In this document: positions 1-8,381 of the stretch, piece after piece
How the letters are laid out: each line of letters starts with the position of its first letter
Position numbering within the stretch: the first letter of the stretch is position 1
Assembly: GCA_016183985.1 (NCBI GenBank)
Contig: JACPDN010000006.1
Coordinates: 62,001-126,000, forward strand
From: Pseudomonadota bacterium
GTDB lineage: Bacteria; Pseudomonadota; Alphaproteobacteria; Dongiales; Dongiaceae
DNA length: 64,000 nt
Direction: 5' to 3'
Notes under the pieces: generated by a model
What the model was told of the DNA's origin: nothing
What the model saw: the letters and a program-made list of their open reading frames with translations, nothing else
Databases searched by the model: none
Program-made: the position numbers and the translations under genes

Positions 1-1376
1 GGCTGGACATCTTTGGGTGCGAACCAATTCGGCCGCTCCCAGCCGAGCTTCCAGCCAAAGACGGCGCCCTGCTCCTTGAGCTTGGCGTAAAGCGGAGAGA
101 CCCGGACCGGGCGCACGCTCTCCAGTTCCTCATGCGGCCAAGCCATCGAATAATGATGGGCATAGGCTTCGAGCGTACGCGTGAGCACCCAATTCTTGTC
201 GCGATGTACCTGGCCAAAACGACGGATATCGACCGGCCAAAGATCCATCGGCGGCTCGCCGCCAGCAACCCATTCGGCGAGCGCGCGCCCTGCTCCACCA
301 CCGGACGCAATGCCGAAGGCATTGAAGCCGGCACCGACGAAGAAGTTCCGCACCTCGGGCGCTTCACCGAGGATGAAATTTCCGTCCGGCGTGAAGCTTT
401 CCGGTCCGTTGATCATCTGCTTGACACCGGCGTTCTCCAGCGCCGGAACACGGGCCAGCGCCTGCTCCATCAACTGGCCGAAATGATCCCAGTCATTCTC
501 GAGCAGTTGGAAGGCGAAATTGCCAGGCAGCGCAAAACGATCCGTGCCCGGAAGCCAAGGGATCGGGTTATGCTCGTAACCGCCCATAACAAGGCCACCG
601 ACTTCTTCCTTGAAGTAGATGAGGCGGTCTGGATCCCGCAGCGTCGGTAGGTTTTTGGGCACCCCAGCCATTGCCTCGGTGACAATGTACTGATGCTGCA
701 CGGATTGCAGCGGAACGTTCACCCCAGCCAGGGCCCCGATCTCACGCGCCCATTGGCCGCCGCAATTGACAATGACGTCGGCGGCGATGCGCCCCTTGTC
801 GGTTTGGACGGCAACGGCCCTGCCCTTCACCACTTCAATACCGGTGACGGCCGTCTCCTCAACGATCTTCACGCCATTTTGACGGGCACCCTTGGCGAGC
901 GATTGAGCGATGTCGGCGGGATTGGCTTGGCCGTCGGTAGGCAGGAAGGCAGCTCCGACAAGATCGCCAATATCCATGATCGGCCACAGATCTTGCGCTT
1001 CCTTGGGCGTCAGCAGGTGCATCTCCAGGCCAAAGGAATGCGCCGTGGTCGCCTGACGCTCGATTTCGGTCATGCGGGCCTTGTTGCACGCCAAGCGCAG
1101 GCCGCCATTCATCTTCCAACCCGTGGCCAAGCCGGTCTCAGTTTCCAGCTTGTTGTAAAGCTCAACCGAGTACTTCAAAAGCTGTGTGATGTTGGCCGAC
1201 GTGCGCAACTGCCCGACCAGACCCGCTGCGTGCCAAGTCGATCCGCTTGTTAGCTTGTGGCGCTCGACCAGCACCACATCCTTCCAGCCAAGCTTGGCCA
1301 GATGATAGGCCGTCGAGCAGCCGATGATACCGCCGCCAATGATGACCGCACGGGCGGAGGTCGGAAAATCGCTCAT
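1..1376 (-). CDS. FAD-dependent oxidoreductase, dimethylglycine/sarcosine dehydrogenase-like (cut by window edge)
   Basis: The reading frame is open from an ATG at 1376 to the window edge, so about 458 N-terminal residues are seen. The N-terminus has a dinucleotide-binding fold (VIIGGGIIGCSTAYHL, about residues 10-25), followed by the DAO-fold motif SGSTWHAAGL and a later catalytic-domain stretch around NGPESFTPDGNFILGEAP. This is the pattern of the FAD half of dimethylglycine or sarcosine dehydrogenases, which oxidatively demethylate N-methylglycines; full-length members carry a C-terminal GcvT-like folate domain, here beyond the edge. AAGGAG lies just before the start. It begins 10 nt after the stop of the phosphotransferase gene, so the two are probably co-transcribed. 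The exact substrate cannot be told from sequence. Confidence 0.85.
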   Translation of the reverse strand, partial: MSDFPTSARAVIIGGGIIGCSTAYHLAKLGWKDVVLVERHKLTSGSTWHAAGLVGQLRTSANITQLLKYSVELYNKLETETGLATGWKMNGGLRLACNKARMTEIERQATTAHSFGLEMHLLTPKEAQDLWPIMDIGDLVGAAFLPTDGQANPADIAQSLAKGARQNGVKIVEETAVTGIEVVKGRAVAVQTDKGRIAADVIVNCGGQWAREIGALAGVNVPLQSVQHQYIVTEAMAGVPKNLPTLRDPDRLIYFKEEVGGLVMGGYEHNPIPWLPGTDRFALPGNFAFQLLENDWDHFGQLMEQALARVPALENAGVKQMINGPESFTPDGNFILGEAPEVRNFFVGAGFNAFGIASGGGAGRALAEWVAGGEPPMDLWPVDIRRFGQVHRDKNWVLTRTLEAYAHHYSMAWPHEELESVRPVRVSPLYAKLKEQGAVFGWKLGWERPNWFAPKDVQ

Positions 1377-1386
1377 AGGTAACTCC

Positions 1387-2262
1387 TTACATATTCCGGA
1401 ACGCACCGAGTGCGCGCTCGAAACGCGCGGCATTCTCGGCGGTGTAGGCGGCGTAATCGAAATCCAGAGTCGAGTGGATTTCGGAAATCATGCTCCACAT
1501 GGTCTCGCGCAGGAGCGAGGCACATTTCATGGCGTGGTAGCGGCGCAAAAGATCAGTATCGGCATTGCGTTCAAAATAAGCTTCGAGCAGCCACTTCTCG
1601 TCGACCTCCGCTACCTCATTGTTTGAACAGAGATTGGCGAGATCGAAGAGCGGCGAGTTGAAGCCGGCATAATCCCAATCGATCAGCCACAGGCGATCTC
1701 CGCTGTCGATAAAGTTGGTCGGCAGCAAATCATTGTGGCCATAAACGATCTCGACCGGGCCGACGGCTTTTTCCAGTTCAGCTGCGATATCGAGCAAGCG
1801 CGGTAAAACTGCCAGATGACGACTATTCCCCGCCCTCAGGGAGTGGCCATAGTCACGCAGGACATGAAAGACCCAGAAAATCAGGGCGGGTCCCGTGACA
1901 TGCAGCGGCATCTCGCGATGACATTTGCGCATCAACGGTAGAATACGGGCCAGCATGTCCGGCTGCCGCACGTCCTCGGCAGAGAGTGTTTTACCGTCGA
2001 CGAACTCGAAGACCAGGGCGCCTGGGGCGGCATGCACAACCATCGGCGACAGCCCGCATGTCGCCGCCGCACGGCTCGCCGACAATTCGTTGAAGCGCAT
2101 GACGCCATGAACAGGAATGTCATCGCCGATACGTACGAAGTATTGGCGTCCAGCATCTTCGACCCGGAAATTGGCGTTAGTGATGCCACCTTTAATGACC
2201 TCAGGCTGCACCTTCCCGGACCAACAGGTCAGGGCTTCGACCCGCGCCATTGCCTCCCGCAT
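1387..2262 (-). CDS. Choline/aminoglycoside kinase-type phosphotransferase
   Basis: A 291-aa protein of the APH/choline kinase fold. The Brenner-type catalytic motif HNDLLPTN (about residues 175-182) and the metal-binding LIDWDYAG (about 193-200) are both intact, so it should be an active ATP-dependent small-molecule kinase. The start ATG at 2262 has GAGG eight bases upstream; a second ATG four codons later lies too close to its purine run. It is the upstream gene of a probable two-gene operon with the DMGDH-like flavoprotein. That pairing suggests a substrate related to choline, ethanolamine or another quaternary amine, but this is inference from context. Confidence 0.85.
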   Translation of the reverse strand: MREAMARVEALTCWSGKVQPEVIKGGITNANFRVEDAGRQYFVRIGDDIPVHGVMRFNELSASRAAATCGLSPMVVHAAPGALVFEFVDGKTLSAEDVRQPDMLARILPLMRKCHREMPLHVTGPALIFWVFHVLRDYGHSLRAGNSRHLAVLPRLLDIAAELEKAVGPVEIVYGHNDLLPTNFIDSGDRLWLIDWDYAGFNSPLFDLANLCSNNEVAEVDEKWLLEAYFERNADTDLLRRYHAMKCASLLRETMWSMISEIHSTLDFDYAAYTAENAARFERALGAFRNM

Positions 2263-2415
2263 TGTCCGCCTCGCGACCCACTCTTTTGCCCATCATTCGC
2301 CATCGATCGGCACAAAAGTCAACAAGGAAGACACATTCAATGTTGATTCGATGTTGTTATTTAAACAAGGAGAGGCGGCAAGTGATATTTTATCGTTCCA
2401 GATCAAATATTTATA

Positions 2416-4380
2416 TCAGAGCGCACGGACATCACCGAGGAAGCCTTTCACCAGTTTGTCGAGCTGAGCCGACTGGCGAGCCAATTGGCCTGCCGACAGA
2501 CGGACGGTCGATGCTGCCTCATTGCTGGCGCGGGCAGCGTCATTCACGAGCGAGATGTTCTGGGTCACCTCTTCTGTGCCCTTCGCCGCCTCCTCGACAT
2601 TGCGGGCAATTTCACGCGTCGCTGCGGTCTGCTCCTCCACAGCGGCGGCGATTGTGGCCGAGATCTCATGGCTACGCTTGATCGTTTCGGATATCTGCCG
2701 AATGGCGCCAACCGCTGTGCCAGTCGAGCTTTGCACGTCCCCGATCTGCTGACCGATCTCCTCTGTCGCTTTTGCCGTCTGCGAGGCGAGATTCTTCACC
2801 TCGGAGGCGACGACCGCAAACCCCTTACCGGCTTCTCCCGCACGCGCCGCCTCGATCGTCGCATTCAGGGCCAGCAAATTGGTCTGGTTGGCGATGTCTT
2901 GGATCAGCGTCACGACTTGGCCGATGCGTTCGGTTGCATTGGCAAGACCTGTCACCACATTGCTGGTGCGCTCGGCTTCCGCCACCGCGTCCTCGGCGAC
3001 CTTGGTGGACATCGTCACCTGATTGCCGATCTCGCCAATCGAGGCATTCAGTTCCTCGGTTGCCGCAGCAACCGTTTGCACGTTGGACGACGCCTCAATC
3101 GCACCTGCCGAAACAGCTTCCGCGCCGGAGCTTACCGACTTTGCAGAATCCGCCATGGATTGCGCCGTCTTCTCCATCTCCTCGACCGCATGGTTGACGG
3201 TCCCGAGTGCCGTCGCCACCTCCTGGTCGAAGGCGCGGGTCAGGGCCTGCATGCGTTCGCCTCGCTCGATCTGCTGCCGTTGGGCCGCGGCCTGCTCCTG
3301 CGCGAGACGCTGAGATTCCAGCATCGAGTTCTTGAATACCTCGACGCTCTGCGCCATCTGGCCGATCTCGTTCTTGTAGTCCGTTGCTGGAATCGCCACG
3401 TCCTGCCGCCCGCCCGATAATGCCAACATCGCCTTCGTCATGGCAGAAATCGGCGCCACCACTTTGCTGCCAATCATTGCCGCGACAATAATGGCGAGCA
3501 GCGCCACAACAGCGATGGCAATCGTGATCCAAAGGCGCGTCTTAGAGCTAAGCTGGGCAGCCTGATCCGTCGCCGCACTGAAAGCAGTATTGATGCGGCC
3601 GATCATATCGGTGACGATTGGATCCACCTTCGCAAAGGCTTCTGAGAGCTGCTTCTCGTCGGCAATAATTCCAAGTCGTGTTGCTGCAACCGATTGGAAA
3701 TCATCGCCATAGGCTTTCATCAGGCTCTTGATCTGGTCACGGTCTGCGGCCGGCGCGCTGGTAGCGTCCATATCGGTCATGAATGTTGCAGCCGCCTTGC
3801 CGTGAGCCTCCACATATTTGGGGTCGAGCCGCAGCAGGAAGTCCTTTTCCGCACGACGCAGCATCAGCATTGAAATGGTCATCTTGTCGAGCGACAGCGT
3901 CTTCAGCTTGTCCTCAACTTCATGCACTGATTTGCGCAATGCACCGCGCAGGCCCAATTCATCGGTGAGGCCAATCTTGATCCAGTCTGATGAAGTCGCC
4001 TTAAAGGCCGTCTCGTATTCGTCGATGCCGCCACGAATGGCGGCAATCGGCTCTTTGTAGGTACCCCCTGCATCCGCAGCTTCAAGCTGCGTTAGATGCT
4101 GATCGATGATCCCCATAACTTCATCGTGTTGCTGAATGTATTTTTCGTCGAGGCGCAGCAGAAAGTCCTTCTCGCGCCGGCGCGCATTCAAGAACTCGTA
4201 ACGCAGATCCTGGGCGATGACGTAGACCGCAGTCGTGCGATTGGCACGCTCCTGCTCGGCCGCACGTGCGCCGTCAGCAACCAAATAGTAGACGAGGATG
4301 CCGAGGAAGCCGGCGAGCGCCACGAGGCTCACCAACTGAATTTGCCATGACACTTTGAATGTCTTGAACACGCCCGCCAT
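2416..4380 (-). CDS. Methyl-accepting chemotaxis protein with HBM-type sensor domain
   Basis: A 654-aa chemoreceptor. There is a membrane segment at about residues 13-33, a long periplasmic helical region to about 280, a second membrane segment (about 285-308), a HAMP domain and a C-terminal MCP signalling domain with the conserved hairpin tip ([20 protein letters not shown]). The periplasmic region contains two copies of a motif, [16 protein letters not shown] and [16 protein letters not shown], about 110 residues apart. This is typical of the helical bimodular (HBM) sensor, which in studied members binds small organic acids. The start has a strong AGGAGG. It is a single gene, divergent from a LysR gene; its ligand is unknown. 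Confidence 0.92.
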   Translation of the reverse strand: MAGVFKTFKVSWQIQLVSLVALAGFLGILVYYLVADGARAAEQERANRTTAVYVIAQDLRYEFLNARRREKDFLLRLDEKYIQQHDEVMGIIDQHLTQLEAADAGGTYKEPIAAIRGGIDEYETAFKATSSDWIKIGLTDELGLRGALRKSVHEVEDKLKTLSLDKMTISMLMLRRAEKDFLLRLDPKYVEAHGKAAATFMTDMDATSAPAADRDQIKSLMKAYGDDFQSVAATRLGIIADEKQLSEAFAKVDPIVTDMIGRINTAFSAATDQAAQLSSKTRLWITIAIAVVALLAIIVAAMIGSKVVAPISAMTKAMLALSGGRQDVAIPATDYKNEIGQMAQSVEVFKNSMLESQRLAQEQAAAQRQQIERGERMQALTRAFDQEVATALGTVNHAVEEMEKTAQSMADSAKSVSSGAEAVSAGAIEASSNVQTVAAATEELNASIGEIGNQVTMSTKVAEDAVAEAERTSNVVTGLANATERIGQVVTLIQDIANQTNLLALNATIEAARAGEAGKGFAVVASEVKNLASQTAKATEEIGQQIGDVQSSTGTAVGAIRQISETIKRSHEISATIAAAVEEQTAATREIARNVEEAAKGTEEVTQNISLVNDAARASNEAASTVRLSAGQLARQSAQLDKLVKGFLGDVRAL

Positions 4381-4693
4381 TCCACACCTCCTGCAGAACC
4401 CGGCCTCTCCCCTGCCCAGCCGCGAAATCCGGGATGTCTTCCAAAATCACATGGCGGACTTGGACGCCGCAGTATTTCACTAAAATGCTTCTGATGAGTT
4501 AACTGTCTAGCGCCTAAGTCACTGATAAGATTTAACTCCTTACCTAGGACTAAGTTAAGCTCGTTACACTCATAAGATACCTTCAATTGTCTATCGATTA
4601 GATAGAGATTTAATCTCCTTTCGCTAACGCGACTTTTTCGATGGCGCTCCGACTAGCCGGCCGAAAAGCGCGTCTTAGAAAGGGAGGAAATTC
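4381..4693. promoter_or_regulatory. Divergent intergenic region between chemoreceptor and LysR gene
   Basis: A 313-bp AT-rich gap without a credible ORF. It contains the inverted repeat TCTATC-GATTA-GATAGA (4590-4606). The sequence TAGATAGAG at 4599-4607 recurs at 6370-6378 in front of the paralogous LysR gene. LysR regulators commonly bind such imperfect dyads upstream of their own gene, so this is a candidate operator. Confidence 0.45.
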
Positions 4694-5668
4694 ATGTCAC
4701 GACCGATCCGCCGACTGCCGTCACTCAATGCGCTCCGCGCGTTCTGGGCGGCGGCCCGCCATGGCAGCTTTGTTTCCGCTGCCGAAGAACTTCATGTGAC
4801 AGCGTCCGCGGTCAGTTTGCAGGTGCGTCAGCTCGAAGATGAGCTCGGCCAGAAGCTCTTTGACCGGACTCCGCGCGGGCTATCTCTGACGGGTGACGGC
4901 GCTGCGATCCTGCCGGGTGTCAGCGATGCCTTCACCCGCCTCCAGGAAACGCTGATCGATGAACAGCATCGCCACGACCAACAGACGCTCAGCGTCTCCG
5001 TCGCTCCGTCATTTGCGACCAAGTGGCTATTGCCGCGCCTCGACAGCTTCTGCGCCCGTTATCCGGATTTTGACGTCCGGGTCATGGCGACCCATGAACT
5101 CACCGACTTTGGAAAAGAGAATGTCGATCTCGCCATTCGGTACGGGCGCGGCGGCTATACAGGTCTGGCTAGCGAATTGCTGATGCGCGAATCCGTTTTC
5201 CCCGTCTGCGCGCCACGACTCTTGGAATCGCATGCAGATGCGGATGTTGCACGATTGCTGCGCACCCTGCCGCTACTCCACGACGACAGTCCGGATCAGG
5301 ACGAAACCTGCCCCGATTGGAAGAGCTGGCTGAAAGCCGCCGGCATCATCGACATCGACGCCCAGCGAGGATCACGCTTCAACCAGTCGATCTTCGTACT
5401 CGAAGCCGCCGCCAATGGTCTCGGCATCGCGCTCGCAAAATCCTCACTTGTGCAACAGGATCTTGCTGGTCGACGCCTCCTTCGTCTCGGCCATGACGAT
5501 GTTCCGATCGAATTCGCCTATTTCCTGGTCTATCCGCCAGAGCGCAGCAAACGCCCGGCGATCACCGCGTTCCGAAACTGGATTCAGGGTGAAATCGGAG
5601 AATGGCATGGCGCATCAAAGCAAGCTGGCATGGCAGGTCAAGGAATCCTGCTCACAACACAGAGTTAA
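4694..5668 (+). CDS. LysR-family regulator, GcvA-like (paralogue 1)
   Basis: A 324-aa LysR-type transcription factor. The N-terminal winged helix (LNALRAFWAAARHGSFVSAAEELHV..., about residues 10-70) has the GcvA-type signature, and the effector domain follows to about residue 300. GGGAGG lies just before the ATG. The protein is clearly paralogous to the one at 6411-7337: both share HDDSPDQD, TCPDW, RFNQS and GIALAK in the effector domain. The last 20 or so residues are poorly conserved. GcvA-like proteins often control glycine or amine metabolism, but no target can be assigned here with confidence. Confidence 0.92.
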   Translation: MSRPIRRLPSLNALRAFWAAARHGSFVSAAEELHVTASAVSLQVRQLEDELGQKLFDRTPRGLSLTGDGAAILPGVSDAFTRLQETLIDEQHRHDQQTLSVSVAPSFATKWLLPRLDSFCARYPDFDVRVMATHELTDFGKENVDLAIRYGRGGYTGLASELLMRESVFPVCAPRLLESHADADVARLLRTLPLLHDDSPDQDETCPDWKSWLKAAGIIDIDAQRGSRFNQSIFVLEAAANGLGIALAKSSLVQQDLAGRRLLRLGHDDVPIEFAYFLVYPPERSKRPAITAFRNWIQGEIGEWHGASKQAGMAGQGILLTTQS

Positions 5669-5791
5669 TCTCGCTTGGGAAGGCCGTTCATCCTACCTAT
5701 CCTTCCAATCACATGGTGACTTGAGGAGGCCATCTTCGAGTCCGCGGCATTTGACGGGAGCAGCTTGCACCGCGACATCAAAGCTAAAGCG

Positions 5792-5829
5792 CCACGACGG
5801 AAGTCGTGGGTTCCCTTTCTCGAAAGGAG
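5792..5829 (+). promoter_or_regulatory. Possible RNA leader: GNRA hairpin plus hairpin masking a Shine-Dalgarno
   Basis: CCACGAC-GGAA-GTCGTGG (5792-5809) is a perfect 7-bp stem with a GNRA-type loop. Immediately after it, CCTTT-CTCG-AAAGG (5814-5827) pairs away the AAGGAG (5824-5829) that precedes the 21-codon ORF at 5838. The arrangement resembles a translational control leader. It matches no riboswitch class I know. Confidence 0.35.
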
Positions 5830-5837
5830 TGCCCGAT

Positions 5838-5903
5838 ATGAAGCCGCGCCAAGAACCCCGTATCCACTTCACAGCATCCTGTCGCAGCGGAACCTGTTGT
5901 TGA
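5838..5903 (+). CDS. Possible 21-aa cysteine-containing peptide
   Basis: ATG at 5838 follows AAGGAG by eight bases and opens a 21-codon ORF that ends at TGA 5901-5903. The peptide is basic at its N-terminus and ends in SCRSGTCC, with three cysteines in the last eight residues. It lies between two paralogous LysR genes, below two RNA hairpins. It could be a leader peptide, a small metal-binding protein or chance; no homologue is known to me. Confidence 0.3.
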   Translation: MKPRQEPRIHFTASCRSGTCC

Positions 5904-5997
5904 GCTCATCGTTCGACGCTCGCGAAGCACTCGCTTCATTCTGCTGTCATCGATCCGGCTTACAACACCTCGCGAAGCCGGTGAGGAGGATTACAAA

Positions 5998-6219
5998 GTG
6001 TCCAGCATTTCTATCAGCCGCGCGGCGGCTAACGAAAATATCCCCGCCTTTGCTATTGAAGTCGCAGGCATCTCGGCGGGCTTGGCGCTACGTGAGCGCG
6101 GTGGCTTCAGCTTCTTTGCGGCTGATCCGCGCTTCCGCCTTCTGGACGGCAGCCGCTTCCGACGACTGGCACAGGTCGAAGAGGCAGCCCGCAATCTTGC
6201 TCGTGCCACAGGCGTCTAG
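5998..6219 (+). CDS. Small conserved-looking hypothetical protein
   Basis: A 73-aa ORF starting at GTG 5998 behind a strong GAGGAGGA (5982-5989), and ending 33 bp before a perfect rho-independent terminator (6252-6277). The middle (ALRERGGFSFFAADPRFRLLDG) looks like a compact beta hairpin, followed by a basic helix. I do not recognise a family. The strong ribosome-binding site and terminator make it likely to be a real monocistronic gene, or the second ORF after the 21-aa peptide. Confidence 0.6.
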   Translation: MSSISISRAAANENIPAFAIEVAGISAGLALRERGGFSFFAADPRFRLLDGSRFRRLAQVEEAARNLARATGV

Positions 6220-6251
6220 CGGCAGCAAGCCGACACCTGTCATCCCAACAG

Positions 6252-6284
6252 AACGCGGGCCCTCAGAGGCCCGCGTTTCTTATT
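6252..6284 (+). terminator. Rho-independent terminator
   Basis: AACGCGGGCC (6252-6261), loop CTCAGA, GGCCCGCGTT (6268-6277): a perfect 10-bp GC-rich stem followed by TCTTATT. It ends the 73-aa ORF transcript. Confidence 0.85.
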
Positions 6285-6361
6285 CTAAGGCGCTATTCCA
6301 AAAAGACTTTTTCGGCTCCCCCCAAAGCACAAAATTGCACCTTGACCACATAATAAATACC

Positions 6362-6388
6362 TAACTAAATAGATAGAGTAGATAGTTA
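6362..6388 (+). promoter_or_regulatory. Candidate LysR operator upstream of paralogue 2
   Basis: TAACTA (6362-6367) and TAGTTA (6383-6388) form an inverted repeat 22 bp before the LysR start codon. The spacer contains TAGATAGAG (6370-6378), identical to 4599-4607 before the paralogous gene. Confidence 0.4.
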
Positions 6389-6410
6389 AAGCGGTTGCTG
6401 AAAGTTTCTT

Positions 6411-7337
6411 ATGTCCGAGAAGACCCGTCGCCTGCCACCGTTGAACTCGCTCCGTGCCTTCGCGGCTGCCGCCGAACGCCTCAGCCTTGCAGCTGCGGCG
6501 GAGGATCTTCACGTAACGCCGTCGGCGGTCAGCCTCCAGATTCGGCAGCTTGAAGATCATCTCGGCATTCCTGTTTTCATCCGGACAGGCCGCGGCCTTC
6601 AACTGACGAATGAGGGAAAGGCGATTCTCCCCGGCATTCTCGAGGGCTTCGATCAGCTGCGCATGGCGTTGTCGTTGTTGGGCCCCAAGAGTGACGAGAA
6701 CATACTGACATTGTCGGTCGCCCCCTCCTTCGCCGCAAAATGGTTGTCGCCACGTCTCGATGCGTTCGCGCAAGCACATCCGCAAATCGACGTTCGCATC
6801 CTAGCAACGGATCAGCTGGTGGATTTCGCGGTCGACGATGTCGATATCGCCATTCGTTACGGCAGTGGAGTCTATCCGGGCGTCACGTCCGAACATCTAT
6901 TGGCGGAACGCGTCTTTCCGGTTTGTGCGCCTCAGCTTCTGGAAACTGTCGGCCACCCGCAGGATCTACTGCGCAGCCACACGCTGTTGCATGATGACAG
7001 CCCAGATCAGGATAAGACCTGCCCGGACTGGCGCATGTGGCTGCGCGCTGCGCGCGTGAGCGGTGTCGATTGGCGCCGTGGTCCTCGCTTCAACCAATCA
7101 AGTCTCGTCCTGGAAGCAGCCGTCGCCGGACGCGGCATCGCCTTAGCCAAGGCAACACTCGCTGAAGCGGACCTTGCAGCCGGTAAGCTGACAAGGCTCG
7201 CCGAGATCGATCAGCCAATTGAGTTTGCCTACTATCTGGTTTATCCGGCGGAGCGCCGCCAGTTGCCGAAATGCGCGGCCTTCCGTGAGTGGATCATGAC
7301 CGAGGCCAGGGGCCCGGTGGGCGCATCGACGCGCTAA
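6411..7337 (+). CDS. LysR-family regulator, GcvA-like (paralogue 2)
   Basis: A 308-aa LysR regulator with the same architecture as the gene at 4694: winged helix (LNSLRAFAAAAERLSLAAAAEDLHV...) then a periplasmic-binding-like effector domain. It shares long identical stretches with that paralogue (SVAPSFA-KW, HDDSPDQD, RFNQS, EFAYYLVYP), which points to a duplication. Its stop overlaps by 4 bp the stop of the convergent ferritin-like gene (7334-7337). Both paralogues carry the TAGATAGAG motif upstream, so cross-regulation is possible. Confidence 0.92.
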   Translation: MSEKTRRLPPLNSLRAFAAAAERLSLAAAAEDLHVTPSAVSLQIRQLEDHLGIPVFIRTGRGLQLTNEGKAILPGILEGFDQLRMALSLLGPKSDENILTLSVAPSFAAKWLSPRLDAFAQAHPQIDVRILATDQLVDFAVDDVDIAIRYGSGVYPGVTSEHLLAERVFPVCAPQLLETVGHPQDLLRSHTLLHDDSPDQDKTCPDWRMWLRAARVSGVDWRRGPRFNQSSLVLEAAVAGRGIALAKATLAEADLAAGKLTRLAEIDQPIEFAYYLVYPAERRQLPKCAAFREWIMTEARGPVGASTR

Positions 7338-8227
7338 GCGTCGCCCATTACCTTCAGCGCCAGCCGGATCAGCCGCGGCATCATCATCGGCCGCAACAGG
7401 CGCGGATCATAACCCTTCATACGACGGTCATTTTCCTTCAAGCAGAGCTCGAAGAATGCGCGTTTGGTAAAACCGCGCGCAACGGTGGTCGCACCGGCAG
7501 TGAGGAAGTTCGATTTGACGCCTTTGCGACGGCGGCGCGTTTCCATGGCCATGCCGATACGCGACGCATACTGTTCGCCGATCGCTATCAGGCATTTCAG
7601 ATCGAACCAACTGCGCCGGAGCAGCCCCAACTCGGACCTGCGATAGGCCACATAGTTCACGAAAAACATGATATGCCGCGCTTCTTCCTGAATGACGGGC
7701 TCGAAGGTCTCAGCGAGAGCCGGTGGGAAAAAGCCTGAGCTCCGCGCCAGGTCAAAGAGCCCGAAAGCGAAGAAAGAATTGATACACTCACCAAAACCCG
7801 TCCGCAAAAAGCCGAACTCGGGATCGCGAGGCGGTAGATAGACGGGTTCAGGGCCGAGCTCAATTCGGTAGAAGGTCAGCATGTTGTGCAGCACTTCCTT
7901 ATGCCGTCGCTCTTCAGCCGCATTGAGATTCAATGCCGCAGCGATCTGGCTGTCGGTGAGGCAGTTTGCTTGCCACTCCATGCGGAGCGATGCTCGCCCC
8001 TCGATCGCGACCGCCGTATCCCAGAATGGCAGGCCGGAGAGACGGGCCATTTCTTCCTTAGACAAAACAGGCCAAGGAATGACTGCCGGCTTATAAGGAT
8101 TGTAGGTATCCGTTAGAAGCCGACAAAACGCGTCCCGATGTGCCTGACTGCCGGGCACCAGCCCACCCTGATCCGGATAGCACCAATTATAATAGGGCGT
8201 CGGGTCGTACTGGGTCATATCGAGCAT
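7334..8227 (-). CDS. Ferritin-like diiron-carboxylate protein
   Basis: A helical protein of about 297 aa. Two EExxH-type iron-ligand motifs, AEERRHKEVL and QEEARHIMFF, lie about 80 residues apart. Further candidate glutamate ligands lie in the preceding helices (EGRASLRMEWQ and FGECINSFFAFG). This is the four-helix ferritin-like pattern of diiron oxygenases, hydroxylases and related proteins; the reaction is unknown. The start is uncertain: ATG 8227 is chosen because GTGGAG lies upstream, and TTG 8248 would add seven residues. It follows the GMC oxidoreductase gene at a gap of about 150 bp and overlaps the convergent LysR stop. Confidence 0.8.
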   Translation of the reverse strand: MLDMTQYDPTPYYNWCYPDQGGLVPGSQAHRDAFCRLLTDTYNPYKPAVIPWPVLSKEEMARLSGLPFWDTAVAIEGRASLRMEWQANCLTDSQIAAALNLNAAEERRHKEVLHNMLTFYRIELGPEPVYLPPRDPEFGFLRTGFGECINSFFAFGLFDLARSSGFFPPALAETFEPVIQEEARHIMFFVNYVAYRRSELGLLRRSWFDLKCLIAIGEQYASRIGMAMETRRRRKGVKSNFLTAGATTVARGFTKRAFFELCLKENDRRMKGYDPRLLRPMMMPRLIRLALKVMGDA

Positions 8228-8381
8228 ATCGGCGTCCACTCCACGCAACGCGGGCCTGCCAGGAACCTGACGGCCTTATGCCATGAGCCGCCGGGGCCGA
8301 CAAGAAGGCCCAAGACGTTCACGTGACGGCGCACACAGATTTGAATGCGGGGCGGCAGCGCAACTGATGGGCGCGGAGTGC

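Noticed and set aside
693-1253. 186-codon plus-strand ORF near the left edge
   Set aside because: It lies antisense to the DMGDH-like gene, whose frame is open from 1376 to the window edge with FAD motifs.
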